From assembly GCA_963971575.1 (NCBI GenBank), contig OZ020622.1, forward strand, positions 18,478,879 through 18,542,878: a stretch of DNA of 64,000 bases, read 5' to 3'. The notes below the pieces were generated by a model. That model saw only the letters and a list, made by a program, of their open reading frames with translations. It did not search any database and was not told where the DNA came from. Below, in pieces: positions 20,105 through 30,392 of the stretch (within the stretch, counting starts at the first letter, position 1; the number at the start of each line of letters is the position of its first letter). This DNA is from Liopterus haemorrhoidalis (lineage: Eukaryota; Arthropoda; Insecta; Coleoptera; Dytiscidae). The position numbers were made by a program, and so were the translations under genes.

Positions 20105-20819
20105 ACACAGCTCTACAAAAAAAAAGGGCCATACCCAGACATGCGATACATGGTTTCCGAAGTATTTTTGCTCGCTGATCACGAATCTGTGGTCGGTTTG
20201 TCTCCAACAGGTCCTCAAACCTTGCTACGGTCAAATCCGAAAATTTGATTAAAAAAATCTAAAAAAATTCATATGGGGGTTTTTGAGGTCACTGATTACG
20301 AATCCAGTGTCCGTTTGACCTTATCAAGATAAGGTCAAAATCTGTTCAAGGTCAAATGGCCGAAACACCTCCAAAAATTCTAAAAAAAAATTACGGACAC
20401 ACCTTAAAAACTATGATAGCTAAAGACCTGCGGTCGGAATTTTATAATCCTGAGGTCCTAAAATAGCCTTAGATATCATTTTTAAGAAAAAAAAATTTTT
20501 TGAAAAATTTTGATTTTTATTTCATTTTTTCAAAATTTCAAAAAATTCTATCATGAAAACGGTACAAGATAGATACCTGCGGTTTAAATATTTTAAATAC
20601 GGACACTGGATTCGTATTCAGCGACCTCAAAAACCCCCATATGAATTTTTTTAGATTTTTTTAATCAAATTTTCGGATTTGACCTTGATCCTGACCTTAG
20701 CAAGGTTTGAGGACTTGATGGAGACAAACCGACCACAGATTCGTGATCAGCGTGCAAAAATAATTCGGAAACCATGTATCGCATGTCTGGGTATGACCCT
20801 TTTTTTTGTAGAGCTGTGT
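20105..20819. mobile_element. Second foldback element, ~235-bp arms
   Basis: The left arm begins ACACAGCTCTACAAAAAAAA and the right arm, reversed, has the same sequence; similarity continues inward for about 235 bp on each side (to roughly 20340 and 20585). Shared inner phrases include ATTCATATGGGGGTTTTTG and its complement. The flanks AATAATA and AATCATTA are only an imperfect duplication. There is no protein. It resembles the TTAA hairpin at 14872 in architecture but not in sequence. Confidence 0.85.
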
Positions 20820-21038
20820 AATCATTACACTAGCTTACAAAGTTTAAATTTTTGTCTGTTGCCGTGAAATTTGTGGTTGATATTGTTTGCTTATGGCATA
20901 TTATTTTCAAATTTACCCGCAGAAATTTTTGTGCAGCTCAAATTACTTTATATTTGAATTTCAGCGTTTAAGCGTGTTTGTCCGTTGATAACGTGCGCGT
21001 TTCACTTTGTTAAGATTAATTTTTGAAGTTTTTGCAAC

Positions 21039-22700
21039 ATGAGTACTTCAAGGAGAAGTTGTTTAAACAATCCAAATCATTTTTGCTACACATGTGCAGA
21101 ATATGTGTTTCACAATAGTAGAAAAGTTATATCAGAGTTCGTCAAAAATACCTATTTTCTGTATTTTGTATGTTCTTGGATAAAAATGAGAAGTCTTGGG
21201 TACCTGATTGTGTTTGTAAATCGTGTGTTGAATATTTAAGATTGTGGAAAGGTAGCAAAAAAGTGCTTTGAAATTCGAAACACCAACCATGTGGTGAGAA
21301 CCACAAAATCATCTCGATGACTGTTATTTTTGTAGTATCAACATAAAAGGCATTAACTTTAAAAATGGCAGTACCCAAGTACTACTTGTGTTCAGCGTCC
21401 AGTGCAACATTCACCTGAGTCTTAAGTGCCTAAAAATATCTCTGAACCTTTAGTACAAGCCGATATAGAACCACCAAGCTCATCAGAAAATGATCCTGAT
21501 TTAGAAGATGTATCCAACAAACCAACATGTTTTTCACAAAACGAATTAAATGATCTTGTAAGAGATTTGAATCTCTCTAAACAAGCTTCAGAATAGTTGG
21601 CATCAAGCCTGAAAGAAAAAAATTTACTTTTTATCATAAAGTTACTTTTTATCGTGAAAGAGATAAATATTTACGGAGTTATTTATCTGAAGAAGACAAT
21701 ATTGCTTTTTGTTCAGATATTAAAAACTTGTTGATAAAAATGGGATTGAAACAATATGAACCAAGTGATTGGCGTTTATTCATTGACAGTTCAAAACGTA
21801 GCCTAAAATGCATTCTCTTACATAACGGAAATGAATATGCTGGGGTACCAATTGCTCACAGTACAAAGTTAAAAGAAGAATATTGTAGCATATCGTTAGT
21901 CTTAAATAAAATAAAATACAATGACCACAAGTGGCAAATTTGTGTGGATTTAAAAATGGTAAACATTCTTCATGGTCAACAAAGTGGTTACACTAAGTTT
22001 CCCTGTTTTATATGTTTTTGGGACAGTAGAGCAAAAAACGAACATTGGGTAAGAAAACACTGGGCCTTGAGGAAAAATATGACACCTGGGAAACAAAATA
22101 TTGTCAAAGAATCACTTGTAAGTCGTGAAAAAATTATCCTACTGCCATTACATTTAAAACTGGGGATCATGAAACAGTTCGTTAAAGCTCTAGATGTAAA
22201 CGGAAAGTGCTTTTCCTACATTTGTCAAAAATTTCCTCAGCTCACTATGGAAAAGCTTAAAGCTTGTATATTCGACGGCCTCCAAATTAGACAACTTACG
22301 AATGACACTCAATTTAAAAATTCTATGAATGAGCTTGAATTAAGGGTTGGACAGCTTTCGTCTCTGTGATGCGAAATTTTCTCGGAAATAGAATATCTGA
22401 AAATTATATGAACTTGTAGAAGACCTCCTTTTCCAATTAAAAAATTTAGGGTGCAATATGAGCATAAAATTCCACTTTCTCCATAGTCACCTGGACAGGT
22501 TTCCTGAAAATCTAGAAGATATGAGCGAGGAGCAGGGTGAGCGTATGCATCAAGATTTACACGCCATGGAAGAACGCTATCAGGGTTTTTGGGATACAAA
22601 TATGATGTCTGATTATTGCTGGTCCCTCATACGCCATTTTCCAAAGTCTATACATAAGAGGAGAGCTTTAAAACGAAGTTTTTTAGAATCAAATGTTTAA
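21039..22700 (+). pseudogene. Decayed copy of a multicopy uncharacterised protein
   Basis: Starting at MSTSRRSCLNNPNHFCYTC, a long protein can be followed through about ten frame changes: ENDPDLEDVSNKP, NELNDLVRDLNLSKQASE, DWRLFIDSSKRSLKCILLHN, GVPIAHSTKLKEEY, HKWQICVDLKMVNIL, SGYTKFPCFICFWDSRA, EKLKACIFDGLQIRQL, MSIKFHFLHSHLDRFPENL, EEQGERMHQDLHAMEERYQG and DYCWSLIRHFPKSIHKRR. I recognise this as a family seen in many copies in arthropod and some vertebrate genomes, without known function. An early CxxC pair suggests a metal-binding N-terminus. Copy number suggests carriage by a mobile element. A second relic is at 45120-45510. Confidence 0.8.
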
Positions 22701-22745
22701 TTTAATTTTTTAATACATTTTTTCTTAGTAAATATAGGTGTTTTT

Positions 22746-23392
22746 ACCGACCGTCAACATATATAAGGGAGGTATTGTGATCATACCGATTTTGACATTT
22801 CGAGATTTCGATGGATCTCAACGAATTGAGGTCCCTACACAACGTTTTGACTACTTTTAACATGATGTCTGTCGGTCTGTCTGTCCGTCCGTCTGTCTGT
22901 CTGTCTGTCTGTCCGTCCGTCCGTCCGTCTGTCTGTCTGTGTACACGTGCAGAGCAAATTCGGCTAAAAGGATTTTTATGAAACTGCATATTTAAGCTTT
23001 TAACATCAATGGCACGCGTTGGTCAACTTTTGGTAAAAATCGGTTGACAAGAAACGGGAGTTTATTCGTGTCGATTTTAATATTTTTGCGAATATTTAGC
23101 AACAGAAAAATACTTATTAATTTATTTTAAAAAAATGCTATAAATGCAATAAGTAATAACTTTTATTTGAGACGTTTTTTGATAAAACGAAAGATTTCTA
23201 AAAATTTTTGTAATATTTTTCGAAAAGAAAAAAGTCTCAATTTTTTCATACTTATATGTAACGTTTCCATGGTCATGATAAATAATAACTCTGTTAGAAA
23301 ATATTGGGCCAAGTTATTTCTACTCTGCTGCTAGAATGTATTTTATGCAAGTACTTTATAATGGCGGTCGGTCCTGTGGTGGCCACAGCTGA
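22746..23392 (+). repeat. Dispersed repeat R1, full copy
   Basis: The 647-bp copy runs from ACCGACCGTCAACATATATA to CCACAGCTGA and matches 36603-37258 inverted end to end. It includes a GTCT/GTCC microsatellite at 22875-22940. T-runs of at least five bases flank both sides. No protein is encoded. Its class is unknown; outer GGTCGGT-type motifs occur at one end and internally near the other. Confidence 0.88.
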
Positions 23393-24035
23393 TTTTTTTA
23401 TTTTAATTTGAACATAGATATCTGAAACTCAAAAACCAGAGCTGATCAAAAAATTCTAATTATATATTTGAACTTAGCAAACCATACGTAGTCAGCAAAC
23501 TTTGCAAACTTTTTCGAACAGCAAAATTCAGAACAGCAAACAGCAAAATTTTTCCCGGCAACAGATGCACTGTAAACTAGTGTTATTAACCACAATCAAA
23601 TATATGGTTACTTTCTCAAATTTACGGCACATACTATTAGTATATTGACGCTAGATTGTGTTAAGTTTCACCTATGCATCAATATCGTTTTAACCTTAAC
23701 AAGATGCGGTCTTGTCATGTTACAGGAAGTTCCGAAGTTGTAAGGAAGTAAAGCAGAGACGTCATATTAATAGCCCTTGTAATTAAAGGACTTCATTAGC
23801 TCTGTTATAAAGTTGGCTTAGCTTGCGACTTACTTAATGTCAAGCAAACTCATTAAAAACAGATGAGACGCTCCGTTATAAATTACTTAAACCCTCAATG
23901 AATTTACTTCAAAAAGACGAAATTTTCACAGAAAAAGTTTAAAGTTTTTGGGATAAAATAAGGGATAAAGAGATACAAGTTTATTCATATTTAAGATACT
24001 GTATTTCGTATGCAGTACATACGTTTTTCAAACAA
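23393..24035. other. AT-rich DNA with no recognised gene
   Basis: AGCAAAC/CAGCAAA motifs repeat loosely at 23480-23560. Nothing else was recognised. Confidence 0.35.
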
Positions 24036-24107
24036 AACTAACAATCTGAAATAATATTAGAAACAATCTATACATCAAAATTGGCAGAGAAATTGTATCT
24101 ATCTATC
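24036..24107. mobile_element. Fragment of the long-TIR element (see 51642-52347)
   Basis: AAAACTAACAATCTGAAATA and CAATCTATACATCAAAAT match the terminal inverted repeat at 51642-52347. The mariner A copy begins where this fragment stops. Confidence 0.55.
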
Positions 24108-24920
24108 AGGTCGTCAAGGATGAAATTTGTAGTTAATAATATTGCCAACTTTAACAGCTTATTATTTGACATTGGCTTAATATATTACCGATCTGTTTTT
24201 TTTTTTTTTTTTTTTTTGTTGGAAAATTACACATCTCGCCTGTTTAAAGAAATCATTATATGCTGTAAAAAATATCAAAAACTTTTTTTAAAAATTAATT
24301 TTGTTGAAATAGGAACGGTCGGAATTCGCACTATTATGATGTATGCGTTCTTACGTGGAACTACGGTATCGCAGACCGCGTGAATCCTTAATAATATATT
24401 TGGCTCTAGTGTTACTACGCAGCAGACAATATCAAACTGGTTCGCCAAATTTCGTACAGGTAACTTAAAACTGGACGAAATGATGCAAAAACTTAAAGAA
24501 AAACTAGATTGGTCAACAGATCGACTTCTATCTTATTGCATGATAACGCTAGACCACACACTGCACAAATTACTGTGGCAAAACTACTAGAATTGGAGTT
24601 GGAACTTCTTCATCATCCTCCATACTCACCAAACCTAGCCCCCACTGACTACCACTTCTTCCGCAATTTGGACAACTTTATAATAGGAAAACAGTTTAAT
24701 TCCGACAATGCTGTAAAACTGGCTTTCCAGGAATTCATTGACTCGCCTCCGCCAGGGTTTTGTACCACCGGCCTGAACAACCTGCCGCTTAAATGGCAAA
24801 AGTGAATAGACAATATGGGTGCATACTTTGATGAATAAAATAATTCCTTATATTTGTTATGTCCATAAAGTTATCAACGAACTTTGCCTTTTTTTCTAAA
24901 AATTTCATCCTTGACGACCT
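24108..24920 (+). mobile_element. Mariner A (cecropia-like), deletion derivative copy 1
   Basis: Ends AGGTCGTCAAGGATGAAATT are inverted at both sides. Inside, an N-terminal piece (ERSEIRT-like, then LRGTTVSQTA) is followed by a C-terminal piece with HDNARPHTAQITVAK, HHPPYSPNLAPTDYHFFR and LPLKWQK. The two Asp residues are 34 apart (DD34D) and the C-terminus resembles the cecropia group that includes Hsmar1/SETMAR. The middle of the gene, with the first catalytic Asp, is missing. The copy at 33856 has the same junction. Confidence 0.88.
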
Positions 24921-24940
24921 AATCGTACATATATAATTTA

Positions 24941-25878
24941 GCAAGTGTGTGTTTGTGATCTGGGTAACATTGTGACATCATTTTTTCCTAAAGGTCTCTT
25001 GGTTGACAGGTATTTTGCAGATTTATTCTTTAAGAATCTACAAATATAATTACTTATATAAATGTGTAGGACTTCGTAGGCATAAACAAGAAACTCTAGA
25101 TACTCATATATGATTTGACCGATATGAACAATATTTTGCAGATTTATTCTCTAAGAAACTGCGAATAAAATAACATATAGAAATGTCTAGGGTTTCATAG
25201 GCATAAACAAGAAACTCTAGACACTCCTATATCCTACGATCGATATGAAAAAAATTTTTTTGCAGATTTATTTTCTAAGAATCTGTAGATAAAATAACAT
25301 ATAGAAATGTCTAGGGTTTCGTAGGCATAAACAAGAAACTCTAGACACTCCTATATCCTAAGATCGATATGAAAAATATTTTGCAGTTTTATTTCCTAGG
25401 AATCTTCGGATAAAATAACGTATAGATATATCTAGGATTTTGTAGGCATAAACAAGAAACTCTAGACACTCCTACATTCTTTGACTGATATGAACAATAC
25501 TTTGCAGATTTATTTTCTAAGAATCTACAAATATAATTATTTACAGAAATGTCTAGGGTTTCGTAGGCATAAAAAATAAACTTTAGACACTCTTATATCC
25601 TTTGACCGCTATGAACAATATTTTGCAGATTTATTCTCTAAGAATCTACGAATATAATTAGATACATAAATGTCTAGGGTTTCGTAGGCATAAATTAACG
25701 TCTCAAATTATTTTTAGTTTTAACAATATAAATGTAATGTACTAAGTAAAAATGAATCGTTTTCCCATCTTAAAAAGTTCTTGAATAAATAATCTAATTA
25801 TATAATTAGCAAGTGTCTGTATGTAGTGTCGGTAACATTATGACGTCAATTTTTCCTAAGGTTCTCGTGATTGGCTAA
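24941..25878. repeat. ~120-bp satellite array bounded by direct repeats
   Basis: Units of about 120 bp recur from about 25012 to 25700 (starts near 25012, 25131, 25254, 25376, 25498, 25619), each with TTTTGCAGATTTATT, GTCTAGGGTTTCGTAGGC and AACAAGAAACTCTAGACAC. The array is bounded by related 70-bp direct repeats at 24941 and 25809, both starting GCAAGTGTNTGT and continuing GGTAACATTNTGAC. Confidence 0.85.
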
Positions 25879-25955
25879 CTGGGGACACCCTGTCTCTTGA
25901 TTGGCTGACAGGTGACACCCTCTCCCGTGATTGGCTAACGGGTGATATTCTGTTC
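25869..25955. repeat. 30-bp tandem repeat
   Basis: Three consecutive units begin GATTGGCTAAC or GATTGGCTGAC and contain GGTGACACCCT-like text. They overlap the right boundary repeat of the satellite. Confidence 0.7.
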
Positions 25956-26189
25956 TGTTCGTTGACCGGCGATGAAATTAAGATACGTTGAAAAATAAAA
26001 CCAAATACACACACAAACAATTGAATTTTTTATATTATAAATCCATCATTGTTGACGGGTAATAACCTAGTAATAATGTATTTTATATTACATATAAAAC
26101 AATCATGTACAATCCCTTAATAAATAATTGTGAGTGGCGACCGCTATCGTGACATGATCAAGAACTTACTTTTCGAACAAGGTAAAAAC

Positions 26190-26443
26190 AATTAAAAAAT
26201 CAGCTGTTTTGCCCATACATAAAAAAGGATCAAGAGACAATCTAGCTAACAATTGGCCAATTTCGTTAACTTCAACTTTTTGTAAAGTTTTTGAATTCGC
26301 CAAAGTAGAACGTTTGTTGAGTTACCTGGAAAAGCATAACGTAATCTATACTATAATAATTGAGTTTATGGGAGTCGAACATGTGTAGAAATAAATAAAA
26401 AAGTTTATTTAACTAAGCTTACGTAATTTGTACTGATCAGCAT
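26190..26443 (+). pseudogene. Jockey-like LINE reverse transcriptase, segment 1
   Basis: The frame AVLPIHKKGSRDNLANNWP followed by ISLTSTFCKVFEFAK and RLLSYLEKHNVIY is the RT block 1-2 region of a Jockey-type non-LTR retrotransposon. A short decayed stretch follows, and a hAT MITE then interrupts it at ATCAGCAT; the frame continues at 27036. Confidence 0.8.
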
Positions 26444-27035
26444 CAGGGCCGGCGCTAGGATTTGCGAGGCCATGTGCGAGAAGAGCAAAAAAGAGGTCCT
26501 CACCTCCAATGCCCCGATTTCGGGCATTGGCCGTAACACTTATACAGGGTGTTAGGTAAATGTCCGGCATAATTTTAAAGGCCGATCCTTTTAAAGGATA
26601 AAATCCAAGTGAAAAGCAAAAAAAAGGTCCTCACCTCCCAGATCCAAGTGAAAAGAAAAAACAAAAGAAAAGGTCCTCACCTCCCAGATCCAAGTGAAGA
26701 GCAAAAAAAAAAAAGAAAAGGTCCTCACCTCCCAGATCCAAGTGAAGAGCAAAAAAGAAAGAAAAGGTCCTCACCTCCCAGATCCAAGTGAAGAGAAAAA
26801 ACAAAGGAAAGGTCCTCACCTCCCAGATCCAAGTGAAGAGCAAAAAAAAGGTCCTCACCTCCCAGATCCAAGTGAAGAGCAAAAAAAAGGTCCTCACCGC
26901 CCAGATCCAAATGAAAAGCAAAAAAAAGGTCCTAACCTCCAAGTGAAGACGGTGCGCGAGGCCTGTTGTTGAACCGCGGGGCTTGCTGTTGACCGCGGGG
27001 CCATGTGCCACTGCACATGCCTCAAGCCGGTCCTG
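26444..27035. mobile_element. hAT-type MITE, TSD ATCAGCAT, minisatellite core
   Basis: Left end CAGGGCCGGCGCTAGG and reversed right end CAGGACCGGCTTGAGG are inverted. ATCAGCAT is duplicated at 26436-26443 and 27036-27043, and removing the insert restores LINE coding (DQHGYRATHL). The core is a minisatellite of about 8 units (GGTCCTCACCTCCCAGATCC then AAGTGAAGAGCAAAA) differing in A-run length. This gives spurious open frames on both strands. A related unit fills the MITE at 33396. A patch copied from 27879-27974 sits at 26515-26604. Confidence 0.92.
26515..26604 (+). other. 90-bp patch copied from 1.36 kb downstream
   Basis: Positions 26515-26586 are identical to 27879-27950 over 72 bases, and 26587-26604 match 27957-27974 after a 6-base gap. 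The source spans the edge of the MITE at 27909 together with its flank, so ordinary transposition of that MITE cannot explain it. It replaces part of a minisatellite unit. The likeliest cause is templated repair or gene conversion. Confidence 0.85.
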
Positions 27036-27757
27036 ATCAGCATGGTTATAGAGCAACGCACTTAACGATGACAGCTGTAGATTCTTTTCTGAAAAGAGTT
27101 TATGATGCATTAGACAAGATACAGTGTCCAACAGCTCCTTTTTGAGATCTCAGCCTTCGATTGTGTGCATCATTACATTCTAATAAACAAATTATATAAT
27201 TTCAGAATTCGTGGAGTAGTAGCAGAATGGTTTTGCTCTTAACTCTCTGATAGGCTTTAATATGTGCAAGTCACTTACAGATCTAATGACACATTAGAAA
27301 CGTTTAGTCAGATCTGTTGCCAATTAACATAGGAGTTCCGCAGGGATCAGTACTTGGACCGGTAGTTTTCACATTGTTTATCGATGACATTGTAATTTTT
27401 CATAATAAATTTCTTAATAATGTATGCTGATGACACAACAGCTCTGATAACAGGAATAGATTACATCGAATTTCAAAGCCTGGCCAAAGATCTCTTGGAA
27501 AAATTAAGTCAGTAGTCTGCATCCAATAAACTATATTTAAATATGTAGCAAACTGTTATAATGAAATTTTATCCAGTGCACAACCAAGATGTTCCAAATA
27601 TTGCACTGGAAATCAACGGTGGCTTAATAAAAAATGTGAATAATTCTTGGTCTCTTGATAGACAGTAATCTTAACTAGAATTTTCATTGCCAAGATTTAA
27701 TTAAGCTAAATAAGATGTGCTACGTAATAAGAAGCCTTAAGCATAATGTGAGCTGTC
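27036..27757 (+). pseudogene. Jockey-like LINE reverse transcriptase, segment 2
   Basis: After the MITE, the frame runs HGYRATHLTMTAVDSFLKRV, then (shifted) LSAFDCVHH, GVPQGSVLGPVVFTLFIDDI and YADDTTALITGIDY with the catalytic YADD at about 27423-27434. It continues to KMCYVIRSLKHNVS. Multiple frameshifts and stops inactivate it. A MITE cluster then interrupts it, and the C-terminus resumes at 28768. Confidence 0.85.
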
Positions 27758-27908
27758 CTCAAGCCATTTCGCAAACTGGCTGGCCAAATCCGAAAATCAA
27801 GAAAAAAAGAAAAAAGGCTGGTCAATGTGTGCCGATATTGGCCAGTTTCCGAATTGGCCGGCCACTTCCCACTTTGGCCGATTTCGGGCATTGGCCGTAA
27901 CACTTATA
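27758..27908. repeat. TGGCCA-rich palindromic segment
   Basis: GGCCAAATCCGAAAATC and the later GATTTCGGGCATTGGCC are near-inverse, with further TGGCCA/GGCCGGCC motifs between. It looks like the remains of a small inverted-repeat element and includes the source flank of the 26515 patch. Confidence 0.5.
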
Positions 27909-28184
27909 CAGGGTGTTAGGTAAATGTCCGGCATAATTTTAAAGGCCGATTAATACCCTTTTAAAGGATAAAATTATAATCCTGGTTAATGGCCATCGTA
28001 GCTAAGACCAAAAAAATTAATTAAAAAAAAAAGTCAGTGGTTTTCAAAATTTGGGGCATCTTTTTGTTTGTTTATTTTTGGACGAAATTCACATTTTAGT
28101 CAAAATTGGCAAAGGAAAAATCGATTGCATTCTACGTCACCATGCTACCTTTAAAATTATGCCGGACATTTACCTAACACCCTT
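27909..28184. mobile_element. TA-flanked MITE, ~36-bp TIR
   Basis: CAGGGTGTTAGGTAAATGTC continuing to CATAATTTTAAAGG at the left is matched by the reversed right end, with two mismatches at the tip. TA lies on both sides. It is non-coding and probably mobilised by a Tc1/mariner-type transposase. Confidence 0.85.
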
Positions 28185-28438
28185 TATATTTTATTATTCT
28201 GCTTCTCTAAAAGAGTGACCGCTTAAATTGTTAAATTCACCATGTATGTCCAAAGAGATTATTTTTCTTCCACAACATTTAATTTAATTCTTTACACACA
28301 TTAATATATTTATATTTTTTTAATAAATTTTATAGAAGACCAACTCTTTTGATAAGTTCGTCGTACATTTATTATTACGTTTCGTTTACCGTATTTTCCA
28401 TTGCTGGTAAATTTTGCATTATTTGTATAATAAACTAA

Positions 28439-28765
28439 AGTGCGTTCAAAGGTGAGTTTGCAGTACAGGGCATATGGAGTAGTTCTTTTTCATACTCTCT
28501 AATGGGTTTACACAATGACACTATCCTTTTCTTGCTTGTCGACGTTGCCAGCTCTAAAACGCGCTGATCTGTAAAGACGCAGTATTCTACAAATGGCCAT
28601 TTGTTTTTGTTGAGTGTTATTTTGAGTTTTATAGGAGTTGATTTTAGTAAATCATACGAGTTTTCATATTATTATAATTGACACATTTGACACTTTTACA
28701 ACATTTGGCAACACTGCTCCCATTTGCCATAAGAGCTATACTGCAAGCTCACCTTTGAACGCACT
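28439..28765. mobile_element. MITE with 27-bp TIR
   Basis: AGTGCGTTCAAAGGTGAG and TTTGCAGTA at the left mirror the right end with one mismatch. TA-containing sequence flanks both ends, but the exact duplication is ambiguous. It is non-coding and interrupts the LINE. Confidence 0.8.
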
Positions 28766-28767
28766 AT

Positions 28768-29320
28768 AGGGTTGTGCGAGAAAATTTAGCGATCTGTTGT
28801 AGCACAAAAAAGAATTATTCGCTGCATTGCTGGAAATAGGTCATCTTGCAAAAACGCAAAAACTACTACTCATTTCACTAAAATTATTAACATTACCGAG
28901 TATATATATTTTAGAATCACTTTGTAAAATACATAAATATAAAAGTAATTTGGAACGCAACTCAGCAAATTATGCCTACAACATGAGATATCGTGTTGAT
29001 TTCCGGACACCCCTACACAGAATTGAACTAACCAGAAATAAACATGATTCAGTAGGACTGAAACTTTATAATATTTTACCACATAATTATAAAATTATGT
29101 CAACGACATGTAAGTTTAAAGCGAACATAAACAAAATTCTTCTGAATCATGCTGTATATTATGTTGGTGTGTTTAAAGATATACTACTAACACCTGAAAA
29201 TAGATAGATTCCTATGATTTTTGTATGATTATATTGTTTGTAATATATTTAATAACGTGTCCAATTATATTGTACATTTTTACATCTTGTAAATTATGGA
29301 CAAATAAATAAACCAAATTA
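28768..29320 (+). pseudogene. Jockey-like LINE C-terminus and 3' UTR
   Basis: The frame RSVVAQKRIIRCIAGNRSS shifts into LKLLTLPSIYILESL, KIHKYKSNLERNSANYAY, RVDFRTPLHRIELTRNKHDS and VGLKLYNILPHNYK, ending at a stop at 29207. This is the post-RT tail typical of Jockey/CR1-type LINEs. An AT-rich 3' end with AATAAATAAACCAAATTAAA lies near 29305-29330. Confidence 0.85.
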
Positions 29321-29543
29321 AATTTAATTACTATAACAACAGTTAAATCGGAGTCACCAATCTACGGTCAATATTCTATATATTTGCAATACAAAAAACT
29401 AACACAATGTCAAATATTCAGAAACAAAATAAAAAACAAAAACAAAAGGAAAATAGTATTGATAACAGATTATGACATTGAGCTAAAATATACAAAATAA
29501 GTTATGATTCTAGTATATCTCTATATCTCTATCTTTAATATAT
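29321..29543. other. AT-rich DNA with no recognised gene
   Basis: Nothing was recognised between the LINE tail and the solo LTR. Confidence 0.35.
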
Positions 29544-30088
29544 TGTCACGTGGATGGTTTGATTGAGACACAACTCCTGGTTCCAACATAACAAATTTAT
29601 TAAACATTTATCAAAATTACAATAGAATGTTTGAATTGGTCAATGGAGTTGGGGAAGTCTTCGGTCCACCCCGTGTTGGCCAGGATCGGCTTGGACCTAT
29701 CTCTGAGGCGGGGCTACCCATCCGGGAGTCGAGGAGCCTCGAGAAGTCTTCTTCCACTCACATGGTGACTGCTTGCTTGGCTTCACCCTCGTTACAAGAA
29801 TCTGGCGTCAGTGTCTTGGTCGTCACCTTGTAGACTAATACGTGCAGCGGAGTTGGCTATGTTCCACTGCTTGCATATTCTGTTTCATCCAGTCTTTTTG
29901 TAACGAAAGTTTAACACAGTTCCAATATTCATTCATCATGACAAATATTTCCTTATTACGAAAATGCAGTGTATGTATTTCGTAATCAGGCCACATACGT
30001 CAGACGCTGACGAATAGTTTTTAGTCAGACAGCTGACCGTCACAATGTCTTGATGTCGTAATTCCAACCTAGGATAACCTATGTGACA
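29544..30088 (-). mobile_element. Solo LTR, TSD ATAT
   Basis: The 545-bp block begins TGTCACGTGG and ends TATGTGACA, so it has the 5'-TG...CA-3' form, and ATAT is duplicated at 29540-29543 and 30089-30092. On the minus strand an AATAAA signal (near 29600) precedes a short U5-like segment, which sets the orientation. A 4-bp duplication fits Gypsy-type integration. No internal coding region remains, so recombination between LTRs probably removed it. Confidence 0.8.
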
Positions 30089-30199
30089 ATATGTCTAGAT
30101 ATTACGAATACAAAAATCAAATACAATATCAAAAAGCAAAAAAGAAAACGTAGTGTCGAAAACAGATGACCAAATTAAACAAATGTATGCAAAATTAAT

Positions 30200-30392
30200 T
30201 ATCTTATTGCATTATTATTATTTTTTAAAAGGAGGGGTTTGTAGTTCCGCCCGTATCGTCCAGGTTTGCCTGCAACGTGTTTGACGCAGACGATACGCTC
30301 ACCTCTAATCTTCACAGAGAAGGTCGAGCGAGCTTTATACCAGAAATCAGCCGCATCCCAAACCCCGGCGAAATTCTACACCAAATCCAGGG
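30200..30392. other. GC-richer unassigned segment
   Basis: A GC-richer block contains a short inverted pair (CGTATCGTC and GACGATACG) around 30262-30300. I could not assign it to a family. Confidence 0.3.

Noticed and set aside
26609..27131. Long open frames on both strands rich in GPHLPDPSEEQ or WIWEVRTF repeats
   Set aside because: They are translations of a minisatellite inside a non-autonomous hAT element; the same repeat is open in several frames and both strands.
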